Shown one piece after another: positions 37,285 through 47,479 of a DNA stretch of 64,000 nucleotides. The notes beneath the pieces were generated by a model. The model saw only the letters and a list, made by a program, of their open reading frames with translations. It was not told the DNA's origin and ran no database searches. This stretch comes from Lysobacter sp. HDW10. Its GTDB lineage: Bacteria > Pseudomonadota > Gammaproteobacteria > Xanthomonadales > Xanthomonadaceae. Numbering within the stretch: the stretch's first letter is position 1; every line of letters starts with the position of its first letter. Made by a program: the position numbers and the translations under genes. The stretch is taken from the NCBI RefSeq assembly GCF_011300685.1, contig NZ_CP049864.1, positions 984,885-1,048,884 on the forward strand, read 5' to 3'.

Positions 37285-39795
37285 TTAGAAGGGGGGTGCG
37301 TCGTCTGCGCCCGTCTTAGTCGCCGCGCGCTTGGTCACTTTCTTGGTTGCGGTTTTCTTCGTGGCCGTTTTTGAAGCGGTCTTCTTGGTTGCTTTCTTCG
37401 TCGCCTTCTTTGCGACTTTCTTAGTGGCTTTCTTCGTAGCCGCTTTCTTGGCGGGTGCTTTCTTCGCCGCCACTTTCTTCGTTGCCTTCTTGCCCCATCC
37501 CTTGCGCACCGGCTTGCCGGTGTCAGCCAGGAATTGCGTCACTTCTTCCAAAGTCAGCGAAGCAGGTTCGCGATCCTTCGGAATCTTGCCATTCATTGCG
37601 CCGTCACTGATGTACGGACCAAAGCGGCCATTCAAAACTTGAATGTCACTGCCCTCGAATGACTTGATGATGCGATTGCGCGCGATCTCTTCCTTTTCTT
37701 CGATCAAGAAAACGGCGCGTTCCAAATCGATCTTGTAGGGGTCATCTTCTTTCTTCAAAGATGCGTAGGTGCTGCCGCGTTTGGCGAACGGACCGAAACG
37801 ACCCACACCCACAGTCACCACTTCGCCGTTGGACTCACCCAAGGTGCGCGGCATGTCGAACAATTTCAAAGCCGCTTCAAGCGTGATCGAGTAAATGCTT
37901 TGACCCGGTTGCAGCGACGCGAACTTCGGCTTCTCTTCGTCTTCGACCGTGCCGATTTGCACCATCGGACCAAAGCGACCAATGCGCGCGCTGACAGGTT
38001 TGCCACTGACCGGGTCGGCACCTAGCACCACCGCGCTGCCGGCGTCGGTGCGGTCCACGCTTTCGGTCTTGACGTCGACGAGTTCTTTGAACGGGCCCCA
38101 GAAGCGTTCCATCAAGGGCACCCATTGCTCTTCGCCACGGCTGACAGCATCCAGCTCGTCTTCCATTTTCGCGGTGAAGTCGTAATCCACATAACGCGTG
38201 AAATGCGCGCCCAAGAAATTCGATACGGCGCGACCCACGTCCGTCGGACGGAACGCGCGACCTTCCATTTCTGTGTATTTGCGGAACAACAAGGTTTGAA
38301 TGATCGACGCGTAGGTGGAAGGACGGCCAATGCCGAACTCTTCAAGCGCCTTCACCAACGACGCTTCGGTATATCTCGGCGGCGGCTGCGTGAAATGTTG
38401 ATCGGTATGGATGCTGCCCAGCGGCACGTTGTCGCCCGGTTTCATGGCCGGCAACTTGCGACCTTCATCATCGTCATCGGCGGCTTTGGTGTCTTTGCCT
38501 TCTTCGTACACAGACAAGAAGCCGGACACGACGACGGTGGTGCCAGAGGCGCGGAAGACATGCTCAGAGCCCGCAGACAATTCAACCGAGACCGTATTCA
38601 AGGTCGCCGGAATCATTTGCGACGCGACTGCGCGCTTCCAAATCAGCTCGTACAGTTTGCGTTCGTCGTCGGTCAAGAAACGTGCAATTTGCGCAGGGGT
38701 GCGCAATGCAGACGTCGGGCGTACCGCTTCGTGGGCCTCTTGTGCGTTCTTCGATTTCGTTTGGTAGAAATTCGGTTTGTCAGGCAGCGATTGCGTGCCG
38801 TAGTCGCGCGCGATGACATCACGAATATCCGCCAGTGCATCTTGCGACAGACTCACCGAGTCGGTACGCATATAAGAGATCAAACCCACGGTGCCTTCTT
38901 CACCGATGGCCACACCTTCATACAACTTTTGCGCCACTTGCATGGTGCGACGCGTGGTGAAGCCAAGTTTGCGTGAGGCTTCTTGTTGCAAGGTTGAGGT
39001 GGTGAACGGCGGCGACGGACGACGCTTACGTTCTTTGCTCGCCACATCTGTCACATGCAGTCGACCACCTGCAGCTTTAACGATGCGTTCGCGCGCAGCT
39101 TCTGCGGTGTCGCCATCGGTGATGGTGAACTGCTCGAACTTCGCGCCATCGAGTTTCACCAACTTCGCGGTGAAGTTCTGCGAGGTATGCGCGCACTCGG
39201 CTTCGATCGACCAGTATTCCCGTGCGATGAACGCTTCGATTTCTTCTTCGCGTTCAACAATCATGCGCAGCGCAGGGGACTGCACGCGGCCTGCGGACAA
39301 TCCACGTTGCACCTTGCGCCACAACACCGGTGACAAATTGAAACCCACCAAGTAGTCGAGCGCGCGACGTGCTTGTTGTGCATCGACCAACGGTGCGGCG
39401 ATCTCTCTCGGTTGTGCAATGGCTTCTTTGATGGCGCGCGGGGTGATTTCAGTGAACACCACGCGATGCAAAGGTTTGCCCTTCAGCAAATTGCGCTCTG
39501 CCAAGATCTCGGCGATATGCCAACTGATCGCCTCACCTTCGCGATCCGGGTCAGTGGCGAGATAGATGTCTTCGGCGACTTTCGCTGCGCGCGCGATTGC
39601 ATCGACGTGCTTCTCATTCTTTTCAATGAGGTCGTAGCGCATCTTGAAGCCATTCGCGGGATCGACGGCACCTTCTTTGGGGACCAAGTCGCGCACATGC
39701 CCGTAGCTGGCAAGAACGGTGAAGTCCTTCCCGAGGTACTTGTTGATGGTCTTCGCTTTCGCGGGAGACTCGACGATGAGCAGGTGTTTCGACAT
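37285..39795 (-). CDS. topA: DNA topoisomerase I, with Lys/Ala-rich C-terminal tail
   Basis: The 836-residue type IA topoisomerase has the Toprim start KHLLIVESPAKAKTINKYLG, DPDREGEAISWH, the catalytic tyrosine region GTVGLISYMRTDSVSLS and the domain GIGRPSTYASIIQTL. Instead of the Cys4 zinc fingers of E. coli TopA, the C-terminal part has repeats of the GRFGP type (GRFGPMVQIG, GRFGPFAKRG, GRFGPYISDG) and no cysteine pairs. The last 65 or so residues are a KKA/TKK low-complexity, histone-H1-like tail ending DDAPPF. It relaxes negative supercoils. It lies between smg and tsaC, a common gene order. Confidence 0.95.
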   Translation of the reverse strand: MSKHLLIVESPAKAKTINKYLGKDFTVLASYGHVRDLVPKEGAVDPANGFKMRYDLIEKNEKHVDAIARAAKVAEDIYLATDPDREGEAISWHIAEILAERNLLKGKPLHRVVFTEITPRAIKEAIAQPREIAAPLVDAQQARRALDYLVGFNLSPVLWRKVQRGLSAGRVQSPALRMIVEREEEIEAFIAREYWSIEAECAHTSQNFTAKLVKLDGAKFEQFTITDGDTAEAARERIVKAAGGRLHVTDVASKERKRRPSPPFTTSTLQQEASRKLGFTTRRTMQVAQKLYEGVAIGEEGTVGLISYMRTDSVSLSQDALADIRDVIARDYGTQSLPDKPNFYQTKSKNAQEAHEAVRPTSALRTPAQIARFLTDDERKLYELIWKRAVASQMIPATLNTVSVELSAGSEHVFRASGTTVVVSGFLSVYEEGKDTKAADDDDEGRKLPAMKPGDNVPLGSIHTDQHFTQPPPRYTEASLVKALEEFGIGRPSTYASIIQTLLFRKYTEMEGRAFRPTDVGRAVSNFLGAHFTRYVDYDFTAKMEDELDAVSRGEEQWVPLMERFWGPFKELVDVKTESVDRTDAGSAVVLGADPVSGKPVSARIGRFGPMVQIGTVEDEEKPKFASLQPGQSIYSITLEAALKLFDMPRTLGESNGEVVTVGVGRFGPFAKRGSTYASLKKEDDPYKIDLERAVFLIEEKEEIARNRIIKSFEGSDIQVLNGRFGPYISDGAMNGKIPKDREPASLTLEEVTQFLADTGKPVRKGWGKKATKKVAAKKAPAKKAATKKATKKVAKKATKKATKKTASKTATKKTATKKVTKRAATKTGADDAPPF

Positions 39796-39943
39796 TTGAT
39801 CGCTTCCAATGCCGCGCCCTTTTGGCGCAGGCAGACAATGATGCGTGAACGCCCGGAGATATTCCGGGCGCTCTCGACTTCCTATTTATAGTGGAATCAC
39901 GTTGATGGGCGGTCTGTCAAGCAGGAAAACCTGCAAGTCGCGG

Positions 39944-40420
39944 TCAATGCACCGATTCGGGCTCTTCCTCGCACATCTGCGTTTCCATCCAAGCATAGGC
40001 TGCTTCTGAGCCCGGCTGGTTGAAAAGCACCATCAAAACGACCCATTTCATGTCGTCCAGGTCGATTTCGTCCTGGTCGAGTGCCATGGCACGGTCGACC
40101 ACGCGCTCACGCTGGGCCGGCGAAAGAACGCCCTGCTGTTCGAGATATGTCAGGAAACCACGGCTTTCTACGTCGAACTTCGTCAATTCGGGCCCGAAAA
40201 ACACGCGCGTCGGTCCGGCGTTGCCCGTGTTCGAGGCCGTCATTGGACGCTCGTCCGCCAAGCCTTCCAGCCATTCGAAGGCACGGTTGATCTCAGCGGG
40301 GCTGAAACCGGCGCCAATCAAGGTGCTTTGCAGCGAGTCGCGATCACGGCCAATGTCGGTATCAGCGGTGAAGTAGTGTTCAAAGAGGTACAACAGCACG
40401 TCCAGAATACTTTCCTTCAT
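39944..40420 (-). CDS. smg: Smg family protein (DUF494)
   Basis: This 158-residue protein begins [17 protein letters not shown] and ends with [26 protein letters not shown], both hallmarks of Smg. The protein is cytoplasmic and acidic; its role is not established. The ATG at 40420 is preceded by AGGAGGGG, a strong ribosome binding site; the open frame extends 43 codons further but would overlap dprA. Its place between dprA and topA is the conserved order. Confidence 0.93.
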   Translation of the reverse strand: MKESILDVLLYLFEHYFTADTDIGRDRDSLQSTLIGAGFSPAEINRAFEWLEGLADERPMTASNTGNAGPTRVFFGPELTKFDVESRGFLTYLEQQGVLSPAQRERVVDRAMALDQDEIDLDDMKWVVLMVLFNQPGSEAAYAWMETQMCEEEPESVH

Positions 40421-40460
40421 GACCCCTCCTGTTGCCGTACCGGCGAAATGATTCGGCGTT

Positions 40461-41624
40461 TTACACCCGTGCTGGAAGCTTCCGGCGGTAGCGACCAAAG
40501 TGCTGCTCGACCCGACCATCCAATTCCATTCCAAGCAGAATGGGGCCAATATTCGGATACGTCAATCCACTGCGCTCAATCAGCTCGTCCATAGGGGTTG
40601 GGTCATCCCCCAGCGCCGACCACAGCCGCTTGTGGTCGGCCGGCCAATCGTCCGGGGCGGCCGCGGCCGCTTGGGCCGCGGTAGACGCGATCGGCGCACC
40701 CGACACATCGCCTGAAATTCGATCACGCAGCTGCGGGGCGAGGCTCTCAATGACATCCATGGGCGAAGTGGTCAGGCCTGCGCCTTCGCGGATCAATCGA
40801 TGGCAGCCTTCCGCAGCGAGGTTGCGGAGTGAGCCAGGAACCGCGAAGACATCCCGGCCGGCTTCTGCCGCCAAGCGCGCGCTGATGAGGGCGCCAGAAC
40901 GCAGGCGCGCTTCGATCACCACGGTCGCCAATGACAAGCCCGCGACAATTCGATTGCGCTCCGGAAAATGTGTGCGCTGCGGATGCACACCGGGCGGGTA
41001 TTCCGTGAGTAGCAAGCCCGTTTCCGCAATCTCGCGCATCAGCCGCGCATTGCCCGTTGGAAAGACAATGTCCGGCCCGCACCCCAACACCGCGATCGTT
41101 TTGCCAGGCAGCACAAGTGCAGCCGTGTGCGCCGCTGCATCAATGCCAGCGGCAAGCCCACTGATCACGCAAATACCGGCCGCTGAAAACCCACGCGCGT
41201 ACTCAGAGGCCACATCAATGCCCATCGGCGATGGTGTACGACTTCCCACAACGGCAATGCTCGGTGATTGCAGGAGCGCGGCGTCACCTTCCGCAAACAG
41301 CAACATCGGTGGCGAAGGTGCATCGCGTAATGCAGCAGGGTAGTGCGCAGCCGCGAAGGGCAAAACACATCGGTGCGGGCCACGCGTCAACCACGCCATC
41401 ACCGCATCAACGAGTGCAGGCGGCGCAGGCGTTGCCAATGCGGTTTCCAACTCACGCGTCAGCGTCGACGCCCCCAAAAGTTGCCCACGCGCGTCGAGCC
41501 ACTGCGTCCAACCGCCCGCAGCCAATATCGCCTCGCGTAATGGCGCGCGCCGCCCGCGCAAATGCAACAGCCGTAGTGCGAACGCAATGTCGTCCAAAGA
41601 ATGATGTGCTTCCAACATCCACAC
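40461..41624 (-). CDS. dprA: DNA-processing protein DprA (Smf)
   Basis: The 387-residue protein has a SAM-like N-terminal region, the Rossmann DprA core ([118 protein letters not shown]; given in parts) and a C-terminal winged-helix domain ([26 protein letters not shown]). It loads RecA on incoming single-stranded DNA during transformation. The start may be GTG 41624 or ATG 41618; neither has a strong ribosome binding site. Confidence 0.94.
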   Translation of the reverse strand: MWMLEAHHSLDDIAFALRLLHLRGRRAPLREAILAAGGWTQWLDARGQLLGASTLTRELETALATPAPPALVDAVMAWLTRGPHRCVLPFAAAHYPAALRDAPSPPMLLFAEGDAALLQSPSIAVVGSRTPSPMGIDVASEYARGFSAAGICVISGLAAGIDAAAHTAALVLPGKTIAVLGCGPDIVFPTGNARLMREIAETGLLLTEYPPGVHPQRTHFPERNRIVAGLSLATVVIEARLRSGALISARLAAEAGRDVFAVPGSLRNLAAEGCHRLIREGAGLTTSPMDVIESLAPQLRDRISGDVSGAPIASTAAQAAAAAPDDWPADHKRLWSALGDDPTPMDELIERSGLTYPNIGPILLGMELDGRVEQHFGRYRRKLPARV

Positions 41625-41634
41625 ATCATCGAGC

Positions 41635-41664
41635 GCAAAAACAAACGGCGCCGTAAGGCGCCGT
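41635..41664 (-). terminator. Terminator downstream of the lysM gene
   Basis: On the minus strand ACGGCGCC (41664-41657) pairs with GGCGCCGT (41652-41645) over a 4-nt loop, then TTTGTTTTTG. It lies 28 bp after the lysM gene stop and just before dprA, separating the two transcription units. Confidence 0.82.
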
Positions 41665-41692
41665 CTGAAACAATTATCAGTGGAATCCGAAT

Positions 41693-42865
41693 TTAGTAAG
41701 TCGCGTCCGGATGCTTCACTTCATAGCCCACGCGTGCAGGCTTGATGCTGTCCATGATCAAGGCATAGGCCATTTTGTCGAAGGTGCGGAACACCATCGC
41801 GTGACCTGCAAACTCATCCGGCAAACGCACCTTGGCGCCGTCCGACACAGATTCTTCCGTGCGGAACTTACCGTATTCGACGCGATCCACTTTGTTTGCA
41901 CCGACGCGCCACAGCGAGAACACCGTGCCGTTGTCGATGCCGTCTTGTGAACCGAGCGAAATCGCAATCACGTCGCGCGGTCCGCCGGTGGTGAACATGT
42001 CCGCCACAGCGACGATGCGACCACGGCCGTATTCGGTCGTTTGCTTCGGTGCATGCGGCATGAAGTAGAGGTCATACGGTTGGGCGTCGACAGGAACAAT
42101 GCGATCGCCTTCACGGATTTCCTTGATCGGATCGTCCACACGCAAGGTCGACGCTTCGATACCGCCGACTTCACCGCGCGTGAGCGTGGCAATGCCGACC
42201 TTCTGCAGTTCATAACCGAGTAGCTCATGACCGTTATCCGGCGTCACTGCATTGGTCCAGAACGTTTGACCATCACGAATGACGTCGCCCTTGTAATCCA
42301 AGTCTTTACGCCAGTGGATATCGCAGCACACGGTGCGATCCAAGCGCGAGAACTTGTAGGTCGGACGCAAGATTTGGAAGCGACGACCGACGTCGGCACC
42401 GGTCAAGCCGCGTGCGTACACCACTTGGCCCGAAGTGCCGCGGGTGTGATCCTCTTCAATGCCAACCACATAGGGCAGGTCCTTGAAGCTGTCGTCCATC
42501 ACGCGCATGTCTTTCAGGAACGGTTCGATTTCCGACAAGGGAATCGCGCCGATGGCGTTACCGCTGCGCGGGCCGGGTTGAACGGCCACGCGATTGAGAT
42601 ATGCCAGGCTCAAGACATCGCCCGGATAAATCAGGTGTGGATTCTTCACCTGCGGGTTGGCCTGCCAAATTTCCGGCCATAGCCACGGGCGCTTCAGGAA
42701 GCGTCCCGCAATATCCCACAAGGTATCGCCCTTTTTCACCACATAGGTGTCCGGGTGGTCTGCGCGCAGGTCCACTGCGGCGACCCCCGCGGTAGCGAGC
42801 GATACAGCCAAAACCGCCGCGCACACGCGCATCGGTGCTTTCAAATGCGTGAGAATGCCGTGCAT
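41693..42865 (-). CDS. LysM-domain peptidoglycan-binding protein
   Basis: The 390-residue exported protein has a signal peptide (VCAAVLAVSLATAGVAAVD) and then one LysM domain (YVVKKGDTLWDIAGRFLKRP ... NPQVKNPHLIYPGDVLSL). The remainder, about 280 residues, is a conserved domain with no name known to me. It contains two adjacent cysteines (VCCDIHWRKD). LysM binds N-acetylglucosamine chains, so it probably sits on the cell wall. I chose the ATG at 42865, with AGGGGAG 7 nt upstream, over a GTG two codons earlier. It is divergent from def, a conserved arrangement. Confidence 0.88.
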   Translation of the reverse strand: MHGILTHLKAPMRVCAAVLAVSLATAGVAAVDLRADHPDTYVVKKGDTLWDIAGRFLKRPWLWPEIWQANPQVKNPHLIYPGDVLSLAYLNRVAVQPGPRSGNAIGAIPLSEIEPFLKDMRVMDDSFKDLPYVVGIEEDHTRGTSGQVVYARGLTGADVGRRFQILRPTYKFSRLDRTVCCDIHWRKDLDYKGDVIRDGQTFWTNAVTPDNGHELLGYELQKVGIATLTRGEVGGIEASTLRVDDPIKEIREGDRIVPVDAQPYDLYFMPHAPKQTTEYGRGRIVAVADMFTTGGPRDVIAISLGSQDGIDNGTVFSLWRVGANKVDRVEYGKFRTEESVSDGAKVRLPDEFAGHAMVFRTFDKMAYALIMDSIKPARVGYEVKHPDATY

Positions 42866-43015
42866 GGGCACACTCCCCTTTATCTAATTTCCCCAATCAG
42901 GACTTATATTTACACCACATTCTTCACGTTTAGACAAGCGTCTGACGACAATTTCGATACACTTGGAACAATTCAGCGACGCACGGTCGCGTACTGAGCA
43001 CCTCCGGAGACACCC

Positions 43016-43528
43016 ATGGCATTGTTGCCAATCCTTGAATTCCCAGACCCGCGGCTCCGTACCAAGGCCGTCACGGTCGCCGTTGAAGCCATCACGACCC
43101 CCGAATTCCAGACCCGCCTCGATGACATGTTCGAAACCATGTACGACGCGCCGGGCATCGGACTTGCGGCAAGTCAGGTCGACGTGCACGAGCGTTTCAT
43201 GGTGATCGACGTGTCCGAAGAGAACGATGCACCGCTGGTCTTCATCAACCCGGAAATCCTGAGCAAGGACGGCGAGCAGGTCTATCAAGAAGGCTGTTTG
43301 TCGGTGCCGGGCATTTTTGCCGACGTCACCCGCGCGAATGAAATTGTGGTGCGTGCCTATGGCCGCGACGGTCAAGCGTTTGAAATGAACGCCGACGGTT
43401 TGCTGGCGGTGTGCATTCAACACGAAATGGATCACTTGGAAGGCAAGTTGTTTGTCGACTACCTCTCGCCGCTGAAGCGCGAAATGGTGAAACGCAAACT
43501 CGCCAAGCGCGCTAAAGACGCGGCTTAA
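43016..43528 (+). CDS. def: Peptide deformylase
   Basis: The 170-residue protein has all three catalytic motifs of bacterial peptide deformylase: [16 protein letters not shown] (zinc/iron-binding Cys) and QHEMDHLEG (HExxH). It removes the formyl group from nascent proteins at the ribosome. GGAG lies 8 nt before the ATG. It is followed 2 bp later by fmt, whose product adds the formyl group to initiator tRNA, in the classical def-fmt-rsmB operon. Confidence 0.97.
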   Translation: MALLPILEFPDPRLRTKAVTVAVEAITTPEFQTRLDDMFETMYDAPGIGLAASQVDVHERFMVIDVSEENDAPLVFINPEILSKDGEQVYQEGCLSVPGIFADVTRANEIVVRAYGRDGQAFEMNADGLLAVCIQHEMDHLEGKLFVDYLSPLKREMVKRKLAKRAKDAA

Positions 43529-43530
43529 AC

Positions 43531-44463
43531 ATGGCCCTTCGCGTTGTTTTCGCCGGCACCCCGGAATTCGCGGTGCCCAGCTTGCGCGCAGCAGCGCAAC
43601 GCGCAGAAGTCGTCGCCGTCTACACACAACCGGATCGACCCGCAGGTCGCGGACGTGCGTTGATGCCGTCTCCTGTGAAAAAGGAAGCGCTCTTGCGCGG
43701 TATCCCGGTGTTTCAACCGGAAAATCTGAAATCACAAACAACCGTTGATGCGCTCACGGCATTGAAGCCGGATCTGATGATCGTGGTGGCCTACGGTTTG
43801 ATTTTGCCCAAACGCGTCTTGGCCATTCCCGGCGGTGGATGCTGGAATGTGCACGCATCGATGTTGCCGCGTTGGCGCGGTGCTGCGCCGATTCAACGTG
43901 CCATTGAAGCGGGTGATACGCAGACAGGTGTGTGTTTGATGCAAATGGAAGCGGGTTTGGATACCGGCCCCGTGTTGCTGTCGAACAGCACGGAGATTGG
44001 TCCGAATGAAACAGGTGGCGAACTGCATGATCGACTAGCCGAACTCGGTGCGCGCACTTTGTCGGATGCGCTTGCGCTCACATCGATGACCATGCGTTTG
44101 CAGCCCGTGCCGCAACCGGACGAAGGCGTGACTTACGCACACAAGTTGGACAAAGCAGAAGCCCGATTGGATTGGCACGTTTCTGCGCAAACGCTGGCAA
44201 ACAAAGTGCGCGCGTTCAATCCTTGGCCGATGGCTGAAGGCGTGTTGGCAGGTGAGCGTGTGCGAATTCATTCGGCGATTGCTGTGCCGCTGACGCGCGC
44301 GATGGCGCCGGGTCAAATCGTGCAGGCCGATCGAAATGGCATCGACATCGCGTGTGCAGATGGCGCATTGCGCATTCGCACTTTGCAACGTGAAGGCGGC
44401 CGCATGATTACTGCGGCGGACTTCATCAACGCGCGTAAAGACTTGCAGCAGTTGTCTGCATGA
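43531..44463 (+). CDS. fmt: Methionyl-tRNA formyltransferase
   Basis: The 310-residue protein has the N-terminal formyltransferase domain ([16 protein letters not shown], the flexible loop [30 protein letters not shown] and the catalytic [20 protein letters not shown]) and the C-terminal OB-type domain beginning near [11 protein letters not shown]. It formylates Met-tRNA(fMet) using 10-formyl-THF. Its end overlaps the start of rsmB by 4 bases (ATGA). Confidence 0.97.
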   Translation: MALRVVFAGTPEFAVPSLRAAAQRAEVVAVYTQPDRPAGRGRALMPSPVKKEALLRGIPVFQPENLKSQTTVDALTALKPDLMIVVAYGLILPKRVLAIPGGGCWNVHASMLPRWRGAAPIQRAIEAGDTQTGVCLMQMEAGLDTGPVLLSNSTEIGPNETGGELHDRLAELGARTLSDALALTSMTMRLQPVPQPDEGVTYAHKLDKAEARLDWHVSAQTLANKVRAFNPWPMAEGVLAGERVRIHSAIAVPLTRAMAPGQIVQADRNGIDIACADGALRIRTLQREGGRMITAADFINARKDLQQLSA

Positions 44464-45758
44464 AAGGCGATCGCCACCCGGGCGTAGCGAGTCGCTTGGC
44501 AGCAGCACAAGTCGTCGATCAGATTCTGCACAAAGGCGTGTCATTGAAGGCGGCGATCAATAACGTGCTGCCGAAGTTCGATGATGTGCGTGATCGCGCT
44601 TTGGTTGAGGCGATGGTGTTTGCGGTGGTGCGACAACACGCCCGATATGCGCATGCCTTGAACACCTGGATGGACAGACCCCTCACCGCGCGTGATGACG
44701 TATTGCGTTCGCTGTTGTATGTGGGTTTTGCGCAATTGGATACGATGAAACTTCCCGCGCATGCTGCACTCGATTCAACCGTTGAAGCGGTGCGACATAT
44801 GCATCGCCCGAAGCAGGCCGGCATGGTGAACGCCTTGCTTCGCCGTGCGCAACGCGAAGGCATTCCGGGCTCGCCGGCATTGGCATGGCCCGAGTGGTTA
44901 CGAACGCGCGTCGAGCACGCATGGCCCGCGCAGGCGGACGCCATTTTCGAGCACAGCGCGTTGCCGGCGCCGTTGTGGCTTCGCGTAAATCCCGAAAAAA
45001 TGCCGGTCGATGCGGTGCGAGAAGCGCTGCAAGCATCTGACATCGACGTGCAATTGGATGCAGATCTGCCAAACGCACTGTGCTTGACTGAAAGCGTGCC
45101 GGTGACGCGGTTGCCGGGCTTTGATATCGGCGCAGTCGCTGTGCAAGATGGCAGTGCGCAACATGTGGCGCTTGCATTGGCGCCGGCAACCGGCGCACGC
45201 ATCTTGGATGCCTGTGCAGCACCGGGCGGCAAGACGATCCATCTGTCTGAACATATGCCGAAGGCCGACATTCTCGCCTTGGAAATTGACCCGCGAAGAA
45301 CGCGTCGGATGCAAGATGCGTTTTCGCGTTTGAAGCTGCCCATCGAGACACGCACTGCAGATGCGGTTGCCACAGCGCAGTGGTGGGATGGCGTGCCGTT
45401 TGATGTGGTCGTGATTGATGCGCCATGCTCCGCCACGGGTATCGTGCGTCGCCAGCCTGACGTCTTGTTGCACCGTCGCGAAACCGATTTGGCCGAACTC
45501 GCCGTCACCCAATCCGAATTGCTGAAAGCACTCTGGCCCTTGCTGAAGCCGGGCGGGACACTGCTCTACGCGACGTGCTCGATATTGCCGGAAGAAAATG
45601 CCGATCAAGTCAGCGCGTTCTTGGCGAGGCACGCAGACGCACGACTGAATCCATTGGACGCGCGCTTCGGACACGACACCGGCAGCGGATCACAACGATT
45701 GACCGGCGAGCGTGGGATGGATGGCTTTTTCATCGCGCGTATAGAAAAATCCGATTAA
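44460..45758 (+). CDS. rsmB: 16S rRNA (cytosine-967-C5)-methyltransferase RsmB
   Basis: This 432-residue protein has an N-terminal NusB-like domain ([23 protein letters not shown] ... [15 protein letters not shown]) and a C-terminal SAM methyltransferase domain with [15 protein letters not shown] (SAM binding), [17 protein letters not shown] (one catalytic Cys) and [17 protein letters not shown] (the second Cys). It methylates C967 of 16S rRNA. It is coupled to fmt upstream; the next gene starts within its stop codon (TAATG). Confidence 0.95.
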   Translation: MKGDRHPGVASRLAAAQVVDQILHKGVSLKAAINNVLPKFDDVRDRALVEAMVFAVVRQHARYAHALNTWMDRPLTARDDVLRSLLYVGFAQLDTMKLPAHAALDSTVEAVRHMHRPKQAGMVNALLRRAQREGIPGSPALAWPEWLRTRVEHAWPAQADAIFEHSALPAPLWLRVNPEKMPVDAVREALQASDIDVQLDADLPNALCLTESVPVTRLPGFDIGAVAVQDGSAQHVALALAPATGARILDACAAPGGKTIHLSEHMPKADILALEIDPRRTRRMQDAFSRLKLPIETRTADAVATAQWWDGVPFDVVVIDAPCSATGIVRRQPDVLLHRRETDLAELAVTQSELLKALWPLLKPGGTLLYATCSILPEENADQVSAFLARHADARLNPLDARFGHDTGSGSQRLTGERGMDGFFIARIEKSD

Positions 45759-47479
45759 TGAGCACCTTGGCCGACGTCAAAGACGCCACTGCGCGTACGC
45801 GCGACACCTGGATCTTCTGGGGCATGGCGCTGTTGATGATCGGCGTCGGCTTGGGTCTGCGTGATCCTTGGCCTGCAGATGAGCCTCGCTTTGCTTTAGT
45901 CGCGAAGCAGATGGTCGAAAGCGGCGATTGGTTGTTCCCGCATCGCGGGCACGAACTCTATGCCGACAAGCCGCCGATGTTGATGTGGTTGCAAGCGGTG
46001 TTGCTTAAGGCGACAGATGAAATGCGCATTGCGTTCTTGTTGCCCTCGCTCATCGCGGCACTCGGCACCTTGGCCTTGGTGCGCGATCTCGGCACGCGTT
46101 TGTGGAATCGTCAGACCGGTATCTGGGCCGGTTGGATGTTGCTGGTTGCGTTGCAATTTACCTATCAGGCCAAGAAGGCGCAGATCGATCCGCTGGTGAC
46201 GTTCTTCATCACTTTGGCGAACTACGGTCTGTTGCGACATCTGCTGACCGGTCCGAGTTGGCGTTGGTGGTGGATTGGCTGGGCGGCAGCCGGGCTCGGC
46301 ACGATCACCAAGGGCGTCGGTGCGCTTGCCTTGTTGATGTTGGTGCCGGCCATCGTGCTGTCACTGCGCGGCAAGCATGTGCAGTTGCATGCGCGTCGTT
46401 GGCAGTTTTGGTTCGGGCCTGTGATGTTTTTTGCGGCGATTGCAGTGTGGCTGGTGCCGATGGTATTGGCCGTGCACGCACGCAACGCGCCGGAATACAC
46501 CGCGTATATGAACAATATTTTGTTCAAACAAACGGCAAAGCGTTATGCCGCGTCTTGGCATCACGTGCAGCCGTGGTGGTATTTCATTGAAGTGGTGATC
46601 ACGCAGTGGTTGCCGCTCTCGCTAGCCTTGCCCTGGGTGCTGCCGCGTTGGGTTGAACGTTTCAAAGCACGCGATGCACGATTCATTCTGCCACTGGCGT
46701 GGATTGTGTTGATGCTGCTGTTCTTCAGCATTCCTGCGGGCAAGCGTGATGTGTACATCCTGCCGGCCTTGCCGATGTTTGCATTGGTGTTGGCGCCGTT
46801 CGCCGATGCGTTGATGCAACGCGCCGGATTGCGTCGGTTGCTCGCTGCATTTGCGCTCATCGTTACTGCGGTCCTGCTGGTTGCCGGTGGCATGCTGGCG
46901 TTCGGCACACCGAAGTTTGAACTCAAGCTCGTGGCCGATCGCGGTCTGGCTTCGGGCGACGCCTTGGGTTGGATGTTGCTCGCGATGGGTGCCGCAGGTG
47001 TGTTGTCTTGCGCGTTGTTCATCCGTCGCAATGCCGCGATCGCTGTGTTCGGTGTGTTCGCCGGTGTGTGGATGCTTTACGGCGTGTTGGGCTATCCGAT
47101 TCTCAACGATTCGTCTTCTTCGCGCGGATTGATGCAAGAAGTCTCAGCGAAGATCGGGCCGGATGCCGCCTTGGGTATGGTGGGTTGGAAAGAACAAAAT
47201 CTTTTGATGGCGGGAAGACCCGCTGAGACCTTCGGTTTCACACCCGATGCTGAAAAAGCGTTGGATCAAGCAGACAAGGGCATTGCCTGGGCGATACAAG
47301 ATCCCGAGCATCGTTGGCTCTTGATCCAAGACATCTCTACCCCCGACTGCATTCCCGTCGAAAAGCGTGAGGCCTTGCAGAACGCAAATCGTCGCGGATG
47401 GTGGTTGGTGAAAGGCGACGCGCTCTCAGCGTGTTCGCAGTTGCAGAAACCTGCGAACACGATGCGCTCAGGCTTTTAA
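45758..47479 (+). CDS. ArnT/PMT-like membrane glycosyltransferase (GT-C fold)
   Basis: The 573-residue protein has about twelve transmembrane helices and the GT-C signature WPADEPRFALVAKQMVESGDWLFP (catalytic acidic residues in the first periplasmic loop) followed by HELYADKPPMLMWLQA. This fits the PMT_2/ArnT group, which transfers a sugar from a polyprenyl-phosphate donor to lipid A or protein on the periplasmic side. The acceptor is unknown; lipid A is an inference helped by LPS-type genes alongside. The ATG at 45758 overlaps the rsmB stop by one base. It converges with the GT2 gene with a 12-base overlap. Confidence 0.87.
   Translation: MSTLADVKDATARTRDTWIFWGMALLMIGVGLGLRDPWPADEPRFALVAKQMVESGDWLFPHRGHELYADKPPMLMWLQAVLLKATDEMRIAFLLPSLIAALGTLALVRDLGTRLWNRQTGIWAGWMLLVALQFTYQAKKAQIDPLVTFFITLANYGLLRHLLTGPSWRWWWIGWAAAGLGTITKGVGALALLMLVPAIVLSLRGKHVQLHARRWQFWFGPVMFFAAIAVWLVPMVLAVHARNAPEYTAYMNNILFKQTAKRYAASWHHVQPWWYFIEVVITQWLPLSLALPWVLPRWVERFKARDARFILPLAWIVLMLLFFSIPAGKRDVYILPALPMFALVLAPFADALMQRAGLRRLLAAFALIVTAVLLVAGGMLAFGTPKFELKLVADRGLASGDALGWMLLAMGAAGVLSCALFIRRNAAIAVFGVFAGVWMLYGVLGYPILNDSSSSRGLMQEVSAKIGPDAALGMVGWKEQNLLMAGRPAETFGFTPDAEKALDQADKGIAWAIQDPEHRWLLIQDISTPDCIPVEKREALQNANRRGWWLVKGDALSACSQLQKPANTMRSGF

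Noticed and set aside
39851-39869. Hairpin GCCCGGA/TCCGGGC upstream of topA as terminator for smg
   Set aside because: Good stem but no T-run on the minus strand, and it may equally be part of the topA leader; not listed as a terminator.
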